Of a DNA stretch of 64,000 bases, positions 26,160 through 35,656 are shown one piece after another (position 1 is the stretch's first letter; every line of letters starts with the position of its first letter). The stretch covers positions 24,097 to 88,096 of the forward strand of contig NZ_NBZV01000016.1 of the NCBI RefSeq assembly GCF_002379095.1. The letters run 5' to 3'. Origin of the DNA: Polaromonas sp. AER18D-145 (GTDB lineage Bacteria; Pseudomonadota; Gammaproteobacteria; Burkholderiales; Burkholderiaceae_C). The position numbers were made by a program, and so were the translations under genes. Below the pieces are notes generated by a model. That model did no database searches, was not told the DNA's origin, and saw only the letters and a program-made list of their open reading frames with translations.

Positions 26160-26354
26160 TCGCTCAAGGACCAGATCATCCGCGTGTAAAAAGCGGTGGG
26201 ATGAGGGTTCGAAAACGGCATCCAGGCCTGACTCCGAGCTGCACCCTGCCGTCGCTTTCTGGCGACCCTGCATCAATGCCGTCGCGGTGAGATGTGCCCT
26301 TGGGATCCATCCGCGACAACCTTCAATCCCCCTTCCATGAACAGGAGAAAAAAC

Positions 26355-26828
26355 ATGACTCAAAGATTCGAATCCCGTCGTTACGCAGCCGCTGCGATAT
26401 TGGCATTTGCGGCGCCGTTGAGCTGGGCGCAGGCCAGCCATCCCATGATGGGCGATCCCGACAAGCTGAACTGGGCGGCGGTGCCGTCCCTGCCCAAGGG
26501 AGCGCAGATTGCGGTGCTCGAGGGGCCGATGAGCGAAGCCGTTCCGTTCACGGTGCGGCTCAAGTTCCCCGCCAATTACCGGATCCCCCCGCACTGGCAC
26601 CCGGCGGTGGAGCGCGTCACGGTGCTCTCGGGAACCTTCAACATGGGTACCGGCGACAGCTTTGACAGCAGCAAAACGCAGGCGCTCAATGCCGGCGGCA
26701 TTGCGATCATGCCCGCCCAGAGCCGCCACTTCGCATGGACCGCAAGCGAAACCGTGGTGCAGTTGCACGGCACCGGTCCCTGGGGCATCACCTACGTCAA
26801 CCCCGCTGACGACCCCAGGGCGAAATAA
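26355..26828 (+). CDS. Exported cupin domain protein
   Basis: 157 residues from ATG 26355 (AGGAGA 9 bp upstream), with a signal peptide ending SWAQA. The cupin motif is PPHWHPAVERVTVLSGTFNMG, with a distal histidine in QSRHFAW. It is a paralogue of the cupin at 25250 and follows the second globin, completing a duplicated globin-cupin pair. Its enzymatic role, if any, is unknown. Confidence 0.8.
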   Translation: MTQRFESRRYAAAAILAFAAPLSWAQASHPMMGDPDKLNWAAVPSLPKGAQIAVLEGPMSEAVPFTVRLKFPANYRIPPHWHPAVERVTVLSGTFNMGTGDSFDSSKTQALNAGGIAIMPAQSRHFAWTASETVVQLHGTGPWGITYVNPADDPRAK

Positions 26829-26852
26829 ACCCCTCACCCAAGGAGCACACAC

Positions 26853-27680
26853 ATGGAAACCGTATCCCCACCACCGGTCGCCGATCTGGCGGCGGTCAAG
26901 CTCAAGCAAAAGGCGGCCTGGTCTGCCGGCGACTACGCCGTGGTTGGAACGACACTGCAGATCGTCGGTGAGAACCTGTGCGAAGCGCTCGATTTGCGCG
27001 CCGGCGAGCGCGTGCTCGATGTCGCCGCCGGCAATGGCAACGCCACGCTGGCGGCGGCACGGCGCTGGTGCGACGTTGTCTCGACCGACTATGTGGGCGC
27101 CTTGCTCGAACGGGGTCAGGCGCGGGCAAGCGCCGAGGGCCTGGACATACGGTTCGAGGAAGCCGACGCCGAGAATCTGCCTTACGCGGACGCATCGTTT
27201 GATGTCGTGCTGTCCACGTTCGGCGTGATGTTCACGCCCAACCAGGAACAGGCAGCGAGTGAGCTCGCCCGCGTGTGCAAGCCGGGCGGCAAGATCGGCC
27301 TGGCGAACTGGACGCCGTCCGGCTTCATCGGCCAGTTGTTCAAGGTGATCGGCCGTTACATCCCGCCACCCGCTGGCGTCAAGCCTCCATCGCTGTGGGG
27401 CACCGAAGAACGCCTGCGCGAGCTGTTTGGCGAGCGCATCGCCAAGCTCGAAGCAGTGCGCCAGAATTTTGTGTTTCGCTACCGCACGCCGCAGCATTGG
27501 CTGGAGACGTTTCGCACCTACTACGGGCCGATGAACAAGGCGTTCGGCGCGGTGAACGCCGCCCAGCAGGAGTCGTTAGCCGCGGATCTGATCCAGCTCG
27601 TGCAACAGTTCAACCGCGCAACCGACGGAGCGATGCTCGTACCGAGCGAGTACCTTGAAGTGGTGATCAGGAGGCGATGA
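26853..27680 (+). CDS. Class I SAM-dependent methyltransferase
   Basis: 275 residues with SAM-binding motif I VLDVAAGNGNATLAAARR, motif II around YVGALLERGQ and post-I DASFDVVLSTFGVMFTPNQ, followed by RVCKPGGKIGLANWTP. It is UbiE/Methyltransf_11-like; the acceptor is unknown. It starts 24 bp after the second cupin gene and is probably the last gene of that operon. Confidence 0.85.
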   Translation: METVSPPPVADLAAVKLKQKAAWSAGDYAVVGTTLQIVGENLCEALDLRAGERVLDVAAGNGNATLAAARRWCDVVSTDYVGALLERGQARASAEGLDIRFEEADAENLPYADASFDVVLSTFGVMFTPNQEQAASELARVCKPGGKIGLANWTPSGFIGQLFKVIGRYIPPPAGVKPPSLWGTEERLRELFGERIAKLEAVRQNFVFRYRTPQHWLETFRTYYGPMNKAFGAVNAAQQESLAADLIQLVQQFNRATDGAMLVPSEYLEVVIRRR

Positions 27681-27767
27681 CTCCGGGCTCTCTGACGGGG
27701 CGGAAACGGATAGAAAACTCAAGCGCCTCAGTCAGAAAATCGCAGCCTGAGTCAGCAGGACCGCACT

Positions 27768-28505
<738 letters not shown>

Positions 28506-28538
28506 CTTGGTTCTCCGGGAAGCGGGTGCGATGGGTTG

Positions 28539-29225
28539 TTAGCGAATGATGGCGATCTTGTTTTGCAGCTTCTTGACGACATACGACAAGCCAAAGCAGA
28601 TCACGAAATAAACCACGGCGGCCAGCAGGTAGGCTTCTTCAGGCCGGCCGTAAATCTTGCCGGCGGTTGTCAGGCCCTTGAGCAGGTCATAGGCGCCAAT
28701 GGCGTAGACCAGCGAGGTGTCCTGGAACAGGATGATGGTCTGCGTCAGCAGGATGGGCACCATGTTGCGGAAAGCCTGCGGCAGCACGATCAGGCGCATG
28801 TTCTGCGCATAGGTCATGCCCAGCGCGCGACCGGCGTTGACCTGGCCGCGCGAAATCGACTGGATGCCGGCGCGCATGATCTCGCTGAAATAGGCTGCCT
28901 CGAAGGCAATGAAGGTGATGATCGCTGAAATCTCGGAGCGGTTGTTGGCGCCGCCGGGAATCATGTCGAAAAAAGCGGCAGGCATCAGCAGGTAAAACCA
29001 CAGGATCACCATGACCAGCGGCACCGAACGCATGCCGTTGACGTAGAAAGTGGCGGGCAAGGTCAGGGCCTTGATGCCGGACAGGCGCATGAGCGCCAGC
29101 ACAGTGCCCAGCAGGATGCCGCCTATGGTCGCAATCACCGTCAGCTCCACGCTGAAAATGAAACCCTTGATGACGAACTTGGAAATGATGTCCCAGTTCA
29201 GGAAGCTCATGTCGAGACCCAGCAT
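28539..29225 (-). CDS. gltK: Glutamate/aspartate ABC transporter permease GltK
   Basis: 228 residues from ATG 29225 (a second ATG, 15 bp on, begins MSFLNWD). A HisM/GlnP-type membrane protein with several transmembrane segments and the EAA loop GRALGMTYAQNMRLIVLPQAFRNMVPIL that contacts the ATPase. The longer frame upstream to 29330 runs through the end of gltJ and is not supported. It is adjacent to gltJ with 1 bp between genes. Confidence 0.9.
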   Translation of the reverse strand: MLGLDMSFLNWDIISKFVIKGFIFSVELTVIATIGGILLGTVLALMRLSGIKALTLPATFYVNGMRSVPLVMVILWFYLLMPAAFFDMIPGGANNRSEISAIITFIAFEAAYFSEIMRAGIQSISRGQVNAGRALGMTYAQNMRLIVLPQAFRNMVPILLTQTIILFQDTSLVYAIGAYDLLKGLTTAGKIYGRPEEAYLLAAVVYFVICFGLSYVVKKLQNKIAIIR

Positions 29226-29226
29226 G

Positions 29227-29949
29227 TCAGTGCCCCCCACCGGTGCTGCCGGCCACGATGTAGCCCGGAATCTGGACTTTTTTCTCAACAAAAGCCATGA
29301 CGCGATTGACAGCGAAGGCGGATACGGCATAGAGCACGGTGACGGCTAGGTAGACCTCCACGCCGCGCGAGGTTTCTTCCTGGGCCTGCATCGCAAACAT
29401 GGTCAGCTCGGCAATAGAGACCGCAAAGGCGACAGAAGAGTTCTTGAGCAGGTTCATCGACTCGCTGGTCAGCGGCGGGATGATGATGCGCAGCGCCATC
29501 GGCAGGATCACGTAGCGGTAGGTCTGGGCTGTCGTGAAACCCATGGCCATGCCGGCATAACGCTGGCCACGCGGCAGGGCCTGGACGCCGGCGCGGACCT
29601 GCTCGGCAATCCGTGCCGAGGTAAAAAAGCCCAGCGCAAACACGACCAGCAAAAAGCTCGGTACCTGCTGCATGAAAGGAAACATCTTGGGAACGACGAA
29701 ATACCAGATGAAGATCTGCACCAGCAAAGGCACGTTGCGAAAGACCTCGACCCAGACATTGGCCAGCCGCACCAGCCAGGGGCTGTTGGGGAGCGTGCGC
29801 AGCGTGCCCATCAGGCCACCGGCCAGCATGGCCACCACCCAGGAACAGCCCGCCACCGCCAGGGTCCAGCCCCAGGCATCGAACATCCATTCCAGATACG
29901 TCCGGCCGCTGCCGTCGTCATTCAGAAAAACCTGCCAATCCCAATTCAT
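29227..29949 (-). CDS. gltJ: Glutamate/aspartate ABC transporter permease GltJ
   Basis: 240 residues, starting MNWDWQVFLND as in GltJ. It has multiple transmembrane helices and the EAA loop GMAMGFTTAQTYRYVILPMALRIIIPPL. It pairs with GltK to form the channel. It is separated from gltI by 134 bp containing a terminator-like hairpin, so expression is probably lower than that of the binding protein. Confidence 0.92.
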   Translation of the reverse strand: MNWDWQVFLNDDGSGRTYLEWMFDAWGWTLAVAGCSWVVAMLAGGLMGTLRTLPNSPWLVRLANVWVEVFRNVPLLVQIFIWYFVVPKMFPFMQQVPSFLLVVFALGFFTSARIAEQVRAGVQALPRGQRYAGMAMGFTTAQTYRYVILPMALRIIIPPLTSESMNLLKNSSVAFAVSIAELTMFAMQAQEETSRGVEVYLAVTVLYAVSAFAVNRVMAFVEKKVQIPGYIVAGSTGGGH

Positions 29950-30029
29950 GTTCTCTCCCGCCAGGAATTTTTTACTCTCTCAACCGGCAGCCCGCGCCGC
30001 ATCGCGTACGCAAGGCTCCCAGTAAACAA

Positions 30030-30063
30030 CAAACCCCGCCAGCAAGATCACAGACGGGGTTTG
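30030..30063 (-). terminator. Hairpin between gltI and gltJ
   Basis: CAAACCCCG(T) arms facing CGGGGTTTG around a 16-nt loop, 21 bp after the gltI stop and followed by a T-rich stretch. It is probably a leaky terminator that makes the binding protein more abundant than the membrane genes. Confidence 0.65.
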
Positions 30064-30083
30064 AGGTTCAGCTCAAGCCAGGA

Positions 30084-30983
30084 TTATTTCTTGGCGTAGT
30101 CTTCCATCGGCTTGTCGTTGGGGGTGGCCCAGGCCGCCTTGGTGCTTTCGCTGACAGCCAGGCCGACGCGGCTGTTCTTCGGGGGGATAGGCTGCATGAA
30201 CCATTTGTCCCAGAGCTTGTTGATTTCGCCGGTCTTGATCAGGCCCTTGATGGTGTCTTCGCCGATTTTCTTCAGGGCGGCATCGTCCTTGCGAACCATG
30301 ATGGCAATGGGCTCGACACTCAGGACCTCGCCGACGATCTTGAAATCAGCCGGGTTCTTGGCAGTGGCAATGTTGCCGGCCAGGATGGAGCCGTCCATGA
30401 CAAAGGCGTCGGCACGGCCGGACTCGAGCAGCAGGAAGCTGTCGGAGTGGTCCTTGCCGAACACTTCCTTGAAGTCAATGCCACTGGCGCGCTCGTTCTT
30501 GCGCAGCGTCTGCACGGACGTTGTACCGGTGGTGGTGGCCACGTTTTTGCCGTTGAGCTGGGCAATCGAGGTGATGCCGGAGTTGGCTTTCACGGCGATG
30601 CGGACTTCTTCCACAAAGGTCGTTGGCAGGAACGACACGTCCTTCTGGCGGGTGGCGTTGTTGGTGGTCGAGCCACACTCGATGTCCACCGTGCCGTTTT
30701 GCACCAGCGGAATGCGGTTCTGCGAGGTCACTGGCAGGTATTTGATCTCGAGCTTGCGGCCCACGGCCTTTTCAAGGTTGGCGATCACGCGCTGGCAGAT
30801 TTCAACGTGGTAACCGGCGTACTTGCCATCACCCAGGGTATAGGACAGGGCGCCCGAGGAATCGCGAACACCCATGGTCACCACGCCGGAAGCCTTGACT
30901 TTGGCGACGGTGTCGCTGGCCTGGGCAAATGCGCCGCTGGATGCAAGCAATGCGATGGTTAGAGCGGCTAGTTTGAGTTTCAT
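30084..30983 (-). CDS. gltI: Glutamate/aspartate periplasmic binding protein
   Basis: A 299-residue family 3 solute-binding protein. It has a signal peptide (MKLKLAALTIALLASSGAFA), then VTMGVRDSSGALSYTLGDGKYAGYHVEICQRV, the ligand-binding SQNRIPLVQNGTVDIECGSTTN and ATTTGTTSVQ. It is the first gene of the gltIJKL operon. GAAGGAAAC lies 5 bp before the start. Confidence 0.93.
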   Translation of the reverse strand: MKLKLAALTIALLASSGAFAQASDTVAKVKASGVVTMGVRDSSGALSYTLGDGKYAGYHVEICQRVIANLEKAVGRKLEIKYLPVTSQNRIPLVQNGTVDIECGSTTNNATRQKDVSFLPTTFVEEVRIAVKANSGITSIAQLNGKNVATTTGTTSVQTLRKNERASGIDFKEVFGKDHSDSFLLLESGRADAFVMDGSILAGNIATAKNPADFKIVGEVLSVEPIAIMVRKDDAALKKIGEDTIKGLIKTGEINKLWDKWFMQPIPPKNSRVGLAVSESTKAAWATPNDKPMEDYAKK

Positions 30984-31391
30984 GGAGAGTTTCCTTCGGG
31001 TTAAATGAAAAGGTTGATGAATGCCATTCTAAGGAGGGGGTCCCGGGGCGAACCCCAAGGTTTACCCCAGCCTTGGAAACAGCATCGAGAGGACGGGACA
31101 GTTCCGGAAAGGGGTCAACACACACGAAGCTGGCAACACCGGGGAAGCGTCAGAAAGGTTGAAAGCCGTCAGCGAATCAAACAAGAGAAAGTCCCCAAGA
31201 TAGTGCGTGCGTTGATTCGATGGAACCGGGATGACCTGACAAAGCAGTCTTTGTGCCAACCCGTCACCTGCCTTCACAGGGCTCTCTGGAGTCACGCCAA
31301 CGCCTTGGCAGAACGTGACGAACTGTAAATTTACGTTCTGTGAAAAGCCAATGCTGTTTGCGTGCAGCATTATGCATATTATTTATAAGCA
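30984..31391. other. gltI upstream region
   Basis: No gene is seen in these 408 bp. They should carry the gltI promoter and the 3' region of the LysR gene. An AT-rich patch at about 31360-31386 (TTATGCATATTATTTATAA) is conspicuous but unassigned. Confidence 0.4.
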
Positions 31392-32345
31392 CTAAGGGTT
31401 GCTACCAAGCCGTGTTTTGCTGGACGGCCTGGGCTGGGCCTGGCTTTCCAGGTAATGCCACAGCGCTTGCGCCGGGCTTTTGGCCGTGGCCTTGCCGGCC
31501 GGCCGCTCGCGGTAGACGCGCAGGTCCATGGTCATTTCCAGACCCTCGCCGGCACTGACCAGCTTTTTGGCCCGCAGCTCCTTCTTGACGGCGCTGAAGG
31601 GCAAAAATGCAATGCCGTGGCCTTCCAGCGCCATGGCCTTGAGGCCCTCCGCCATGTCGGTCTCGTAGACCCGGTCCAGGTGGATGGCGGTGCTTGACTG
31701 CTTGAGAATCAGGTCCACCATGCGACCCAGGTAAGCCCCGGAGGCATAACCCAGGTAAGGCAGGGGCTGGCCGGCCCGGCCCGGCAAGCGGAACAGGGGC
31801 GTGCCGTCGGCCTCGGCTTTCACGAAAGGTGCCAGCACTTCCTGCCCCAGGCTGATCATCTCGTAACGGTCGGCATCCAGCTGGAAAGGCTGCGAGTCGT
31901 GGTAGTAGGCAATCAGCAGGTCGCAGCTGCCCTCGACCAGGCGCAGCACCGCGTCATGCACGTTGAGGGCAATCAGCCGGCTCTTGATGGGGCCGAACTT
32001 TTCGCGCAGGCTGCTGACCCAGGCCGGAAAGAAGGTGAAGGCCAGCGAATGCGGCACGGCGAATTCGATGACGTCATGCGCGGCCGAGTTGTGGCCGCGC
32101 AGCATGGCGCGCGTCGACTGCAGACCCTGCAGCATCTCCAGCGACTGGCTGTACAGCGTTTCGCCGGCAGGGGTCAGGCGGGTCGGGTAGGAGCTGCGGT
32201 CCACCAGGTCGGTACCCGCCCAGGCTTCGAGCGCCTGGATGCGGCGTGAAAACGCCGGTTGCGTCACGTGACGCAGCGTGGCCGAGCGGCTGAAGCTCCG
32301 GGTTTCAGCGAGACTGACGAAATCTTCCAGCCATTTGGTTTCCAT
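31392..32345 (-). CDS. LysR family transcriptional regulator
   Basis: 317 residues from ATG 32345 (METKWLEDFVSLAETRSFSRSATLRHVTQPAFSRRIQALEAW), a LysR HTH with an unusual Trp in the recognition region, followed by an effector-binding domain. It resembles regulators found near glt-type amino-acid transporters. It lies upstream of gltI on the same strand, 408 bp away, so regulation of gltIJKL is plausible but not shown. The frame extends to 32420 but the conserved domain starts at 32345. Confidence 0.85.
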   Translation of the reverse strand: METKWLEDFVSLAETRSFSRSATLRHVTQPAFSRRIQALEAWAGTDLVDRSSYPTRLTPAGETLYSQSLEMLQGLQSTRAMLRGHNSAAHDVIEFAVPHSLAFTFFPAWVSSLREKFGPIKSRLIALNVHDAVLRLVEGSCDLLIAYYHDSQPFQLDADRYEMISLGQEVLAPFVKAEADGTPLFRLPGRAGQPLPYLGYASGAYLGRMVDLILKQSSTAIHLDRVYETDMAEGLKAMALEGHGIAFLPFSAVKKELRAKKLVSAGEGLEMTMDLRVYRERPAGKATAKSPAQALWHYLESQAQPRPSSKTRLGSNP

Positions 32346-32429
32346 GATTTCAATTATGCGATCAGGAGCGTGCACTGCAGCTACGGGGCATCCCACATGG
32401 CTGGTGTTTACCCCGCTCACCAGCCTTAG

Positions 32430-32660
32430 CGCTTAAGGCGAATGGCACTTACTTAAGCCAAAAAGGCTGTCATCCCGGCCTTGAGCCGGGATCCATGCCA
32501 CCTGTTCCACCGCACAGGCCCGCGAGGCATGGATTGCGGGTCAAGCCCGCAATGACAACTTCAGGCGTCATCCACGTTTCCGCTTGTCATCCCGGCTCAA
32601 CGCCGGGGACAGGTTTCTCGGTATTCGCGCCTTAAGTAAGTGCCATTCCGCTTAAGGCCG
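32430..32660. mobile_element. MITE-like element with terminal inverted repeats and internal repeat D
   Basis: Perfect 18-bp inverted ends GAATGGCACTTACTTAAG (32440-32457) and its complement (32631-32648) sit beside CTTAAG palindromes. Inside (32470-32617) are several arms of repeat D (GTCATCCCGGC...GCCGGGATCCATGC). No protein is encoded. The element overlaps the last codons of the parE-like gene at its right end. Confidence 0.6.
32470..32617. repeat. Dispersed repeat D, copy 1
   Basis: Palindromic blocks GTCATCCCGGC / GAGCCGGGATCCATGCC and GCATGGATTGCGGGTCAAGC / CCCGCAATGAC, related to the copy at 42097-42182. Confidence 0.7.
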
Positions 32661-32960
32661 CGTCCCTTTTCCGCGGTAATCCCGTTCCCGCTGGCTGCGC
32701 ACAGCCAGCACGCGCACCGTATCGGTGGGCGGGTCATAACGGTAGAGCGCCAGATACCCGCTGGCGCCGGTAGAAATGATCAGTTCACGTTGACCAAAAG
32801 CAGCAGGCCTGCCGATCTGCGGACTGGTTTGAAGCACGTCAATGGCAGAGATGATCGCCTGAATGCGCAGGGAGGCATATTCGGGCGCATGTTCAAAGAG
32901 AAAGTCGAAGATGCGGTCGAAATCCTCACGCACCTGGGGTGCGAGGACGATGCGGCTCAC
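32652..32960 (-). CDS. RelE/ParE family toxin
   Basis: A 102-residue ParE-fold toxin (VREDFDRIFDFLFEHAPEYA ... IGRPAAFGQRELIISTGASGYLALYRYDPPTDTVRVLAVRSQRERDY). ParE proteins poison gyrase; RelE relatives cut mRNA. The lack of an obvious RelE catalytic triad and the length favour ParE. It overlaps the antitoxin gene by 4 bp (ATGA), the usual coupling. Confidence 0.85.
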   Translation of the reverse strand: MSRIVLAPQVREDFDRIFDFLFEHAPEYASLRIQAIISAIDVLQTSPQIGRPAAFGQRELIISTGASGYLALYRYDPPTDTVRVLAVRSQRERDYRGKGTRP

Positions 32961-33226
32961 AGTCGCCGCTTGGGTTTGGGGGCATCAGCCAGCCGGCGCT
33001 GCAGCCAGTCGCGCATCTCATGCCAGTCAACGCCGGGCTCACCGGCCTGCAATGCCACATCACGCTGCCGGGCCTCTTCTTGCATGGCGAGCTTCCACTC
33101 GGCTTCATCCACTTTTTCCGTCAGCGCCTGCACCATGAAGCTGTGCGGCGTCTGGTCGGTGGCCCCCGCCAGGCGCACGATGCGCTCACGCAGGGATTCA
33201 TCGAGACGAAGCGTAGCGGTGGACAT
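32957..33226 (-). CDS. Ribbon-helix-helix antitoxin
   Basis: 89 residues from ATG 33226, which has AGGAG 5 bp upstream; a GTG at 33247 would lie inside the operator-like palindrome. The N-terminus STATLRLDESLRERIVRLAGATDQTPHSFMVQAL is a CopG/ParD-type RHH fold; the C-terminal half should bind the toxin. It precedes the toxin gene. Confidence 0.82.
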   Translation of the reverse strand: MSTATLRLDESLRERIVRLAGATDQTPHSFMVQALTEKVDEAEWKLAMQEEARQRDVALQAGEPGVDWHEMRDWLQRRLADAPKPKRRL

Positions 33227-33238
33227 GGTCAGCTCCTG

Positions 33239-33260
33239 TTGTGACACAAATGTATCACAA
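33239..33260. promoter_or_regulatory. Operator-like palindrome of the toxin-antitoxin operon
   Basis: TTGTGA, 10 bp, TCACAA, located 13 bp upstream of the antitoxin ATG. Autorepression by the RHH antitoxin is inferred. Confidence 0.5.
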
Positions 33261-33319
33261 AACGCACCGGAAGGCCATCCGTTCGCCGTACCCTGCGAAC
33301 GGGCCGGCCAAGCAAGGAC

Positions 33320-35167
33320 TCACTCGGAACTCTGCTGCAGCGCCCACATCGACGCATACCGTCCGCCCACGGCCAGCAAGGCGGCATGGGTGCCACGCTC
33401 GATGATCTGACCGGCCTCCATGACCAGGATCTCGTGCGCGTCCACCACCGTGGACAGCCGGTGGGCCACCACCAGCGTGGTCTTGTTTTCGGCAATGCTG
33501 CGCAGCTCGGCCTGGATGGCGCGTTCATTGGCCGAGTCCAGCGCCGAGGTGGCTTCGTCAAAAATCATGATGGGCGGGTTTTTCAGCAAGGTACGGGCAA
33601 TCGCCACGCGCTGCTTCTCGCCGCCCGAGAGTTTCAGGCCGCGCTCGCCGACCATGGTGGCGTAGCCCGCCGGCGTCGAGCTGATGAAGTCGTGGATACG
33701 CGCGGCACGCGCCGCCTCTTCCACCTCGGCGCGGCTGGCGCCGGGCTGGCCGTAGGCAATGTTGTATTCCACCGTGTCGTTGAACAGCACCGTGTCCTGC
33801 GGCACGATGCCGATGGCCTGGCGCAGGCTGGACTGCGTCACCTCGCGGATGTCCTGGCCGGCGATGGTGATGCGGCCCCCAGCCACCGAAGGGCTGCCCG
33901 GAATGCCCACGTCGTAAAAGCGAAACAGCAGGCGCGCCAGGGTGGACTTGCCGGCGCCCGACGAACCGACCACGGCCACCGTCTTGCCCGGCGGTATCAC
34001 GAAGCTGATGTTGTGCAGGATGGGCCGCGATGGCTCGTAGGAAAAACTGACGTTTTCAAAACGCACTTCCGGCGAAGCCTGCAGGACGAGGGCCGGCGCG
34101 CCGGGCTGGTCGGCGATCTCGCGCTCGCGCTCCATCAGGTTGAACATCTTGGACAGGTCGGTCAGGCTTTGCTTGATCTCGCGGTAGAGCACGCCCAGGA
34201 AACCGAGCGGAATGTAGAGCTGGATCATGAAGGCGTTGACCATGACCAGGTCGCCCAGCGTCATGCGGCCGTCCACCACGCCCTGGGTCGCGCGCCAGAG
34301 CATGGCCACCAGGCCGGTGGCAATGATCAGCTGCTGGCCGGTGTTGAGCAGGCTCAGCGTGGTCTGGCTCTTGACGGCGGCACGGCGGTAACGCTTGAGG
34401 TTTTCGTCATAGCGCTGCGCCTCGAACTCCTCGTTGTTGAAGTACTTGACGGTTTCGTAGTTGAGCAGCGAGTCGATCGCACGGCTGTGTGCCGAGGAGT
34501 CGAGTTCGTTCATCTCCTTGCGGAACTTGGTGCGCCATTCGGTCACCGTCACGGTGAAGCTGATGTAGAACACCAGCGCAATGATGGTGATGCCGGCAAA
34601 CCAGACGTCGAACTTGACCGCCAGCAGCGTCAGCACCAGCGTGACTTCGATCAGCGTCGGGATGATGCTGTACAGCGAATAGGAGATCAGCGAATGCACG
34701 CCGCGGGTGCCGCGTTCGATGTCGCGTGTCATGCCGCCGGTCTGGCGCTCAAGGTGAAAGCGCAGGCTCAGCGCATGCAGGTGGCGGAACACTTCCAGCG
34801 AAATGCGGCGCGCTGCGCCCTCGGTGGCCTTCGCAAACACCAGTTCGCGCAGCTCGGTGAACAGCGAGGTCGACAGCCGGAGCAGCCCGTAGCCCACCAG
34901 CAAGGCGGCCGGCACGATAAGGACGGCCTCCACCGCGCCGGGCTTGAAGCTCATGGCGTCGACCAGGTTTTTCAGCAGCAGCGGCACGCCGACGTTGGCG
35001 AGTTTGGCGCCCACCATGAACGCCAGCGCGGCCATCACGCGCCATTTGTAGTCCCAGAGGTAGGGAAACAGGCGCTGCAGGGTCGCCCAGTCGGAGCGGT
35101 TCAGTGCGGGTTGGGGCGGTGCGCCCGGGGCGGGCGGTGTTTCGGCGGCGGGGGCATAGGAGCGCAT
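33320..35167 (-). CDS. Atm1-type ABC exporter (fused permease and ATPase)
   Basis: 615 residues from ATG 35167. About residues 25-320 form a six-helix ABC_membrane domain containing the Atm1/HMT1 signature TEWRTKFRKEMNELDSSAH and AIDSLLNYETVKYFNNE. The ATPase domain follows, with Walker A VGSSGAGKST, LSGGEKQRVAIARTLLK and Walker B IMIFDEATSALD. Relatives export glutathione conjugates or metal-glutathione complexes across the inner membrane. It is divergent from the thioesterase gene, with 48 bp between starts. Confidence 0.9.
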   Translation of the reverse strand: MRSYAPAAETPPAPGAPPQPALNRSDWATLQRLFPYLWDYKWRVMAALAFMVGAKLANVGVPLLLKNLVDAMSFKPGAVEAVLIVPAALLVGYGLLRLSTSLFTELRELVFAKATEGAARRISLEVFRHLHALSLRFHLERQTGGMTRDIERGTRGVHSLISYSLYSIIPTLIEVTLVLTLLAVKFDVWFAGITIIALVFYISFTVTVTEWRTKFRKEMNELDSSAHSRAIDSLLNYETVKYFNNEEFEAQRYDENLKRYRRAAVKSQTTLSLLNTGQQLIIATGLVAMLWRATQGVVDGRMTLGDLVMVNAFMIQLYIPLGFLGVLYREIKQSLTDLSKMFNLMEREREIADQPGAPALVLQASPEVRFENVSFSYEPSRPILHNISFVIPPGKTVAVVGSSGAGKSTLARLLFRFYDVGIPGSPSVAGGRITIAGQDIREVTQSSLRQAIGIVPQDTVLFNDTVEYNIAYGQPGASRAEVEEAARAARIHDFISSTPAGYATMVGERGLKLSGGEKQRVAIARTLLKNPPIMIFDEATSALDSANERAIQAELRSIAENKTTLVVAHRLSTVVDAHEILVMEAGQIIERGTHAALLAVGGRYASMWALQQSSE

Positions 35168-35215
35168 CGGAGACAATTGTCCTGTTGTTTCAATTTTTCA
35201 ATACCGATTGTGCCT

Positions 35216-35656
35216 ATGTCTACCGAAACCGGCCTTCCCCCCCACGCCCTGAACGTCCAGCTGCCTCTCGACAAGGAACTGGTGCTCAAGGTGATTCCGA
35301 TGCCGGCGGACTGCAACGCCAACGGCGACATTTTTGGCGGCTGGGTCATGGCGCAGGTCGATCTGGCCGGCTCGGTGATCCCCGCGCGTTACGCCGGCGG
35401 CCGCATGGCCACCGTCGCGGTCAACGAGTTCATCTTCAAGCAGCCGGTGCGCGTTGGCGACATCCTGTCCTTCTACTCCGAGCTCACGCGCATAGGCCGC
35501 ACCTCGATGACGGTCAAGGTCGAGGTGTATGCCGAACGTTTTGGCTCGCAGGGGCGCTACATCAAGGTGACCGAGGCCAGCGTGACCTATGTGGCGATCG
35601 ACGATGCCGGCCAGCCGCGGCCGGTGCCGCCTTCGTCATTGCCGCGTCCGCTATAA
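35216..35656 (+). CDS. Acyl-CoA thioesterase, YciA/hotdog family
   Basis: 146 residues of a single hotdog fold: VIPMPADCNANGDIFGGWVMAQVDLAGSV carries the catalytic Asp region, and VNEFIFKQPVRVGDILSFYSELTRIGRTSM the beta sheet core. It hydrolyses acyl-CoA to free acid and CoA. ATG at 35216 (MSTETGLPPHALN) is the only start consistent with the family; the long frame upstream is an antisense shadow of the ABC exporter. It is followed directly by repeat A. Confidence 0.88.
   Translation: MSTETGLPPHALNVQLPLDKELVLKVIPMPADCNANGDIFGGWVMAQVDLAGSVIPARYAGGRMATVAVNEFIFKQPVRVGDILSFYSELTRIGRTSMTVKVEVYAERFGSQGRYIKVTEASVTYVAIDDAGQPRPVPPSSLPRPL

Noticed and set aside
31005..31328. A 107-codon frame in the gltI upstream region
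   Set aside because: No start signal or recognisable protein; the region is more likely regulatory.
32440..32648. A complete insertion sequence
   Set aside because: It is only about 0.2 kb between the inverted ends and encodes no transposase; it is better described as MITE-like.
33386..35656. A 756-codon plus-strand frame
   Set aside because: Antisense to the Atm1-like exporter; only its last 146 codons are the real thioesterase gene (start 35216).
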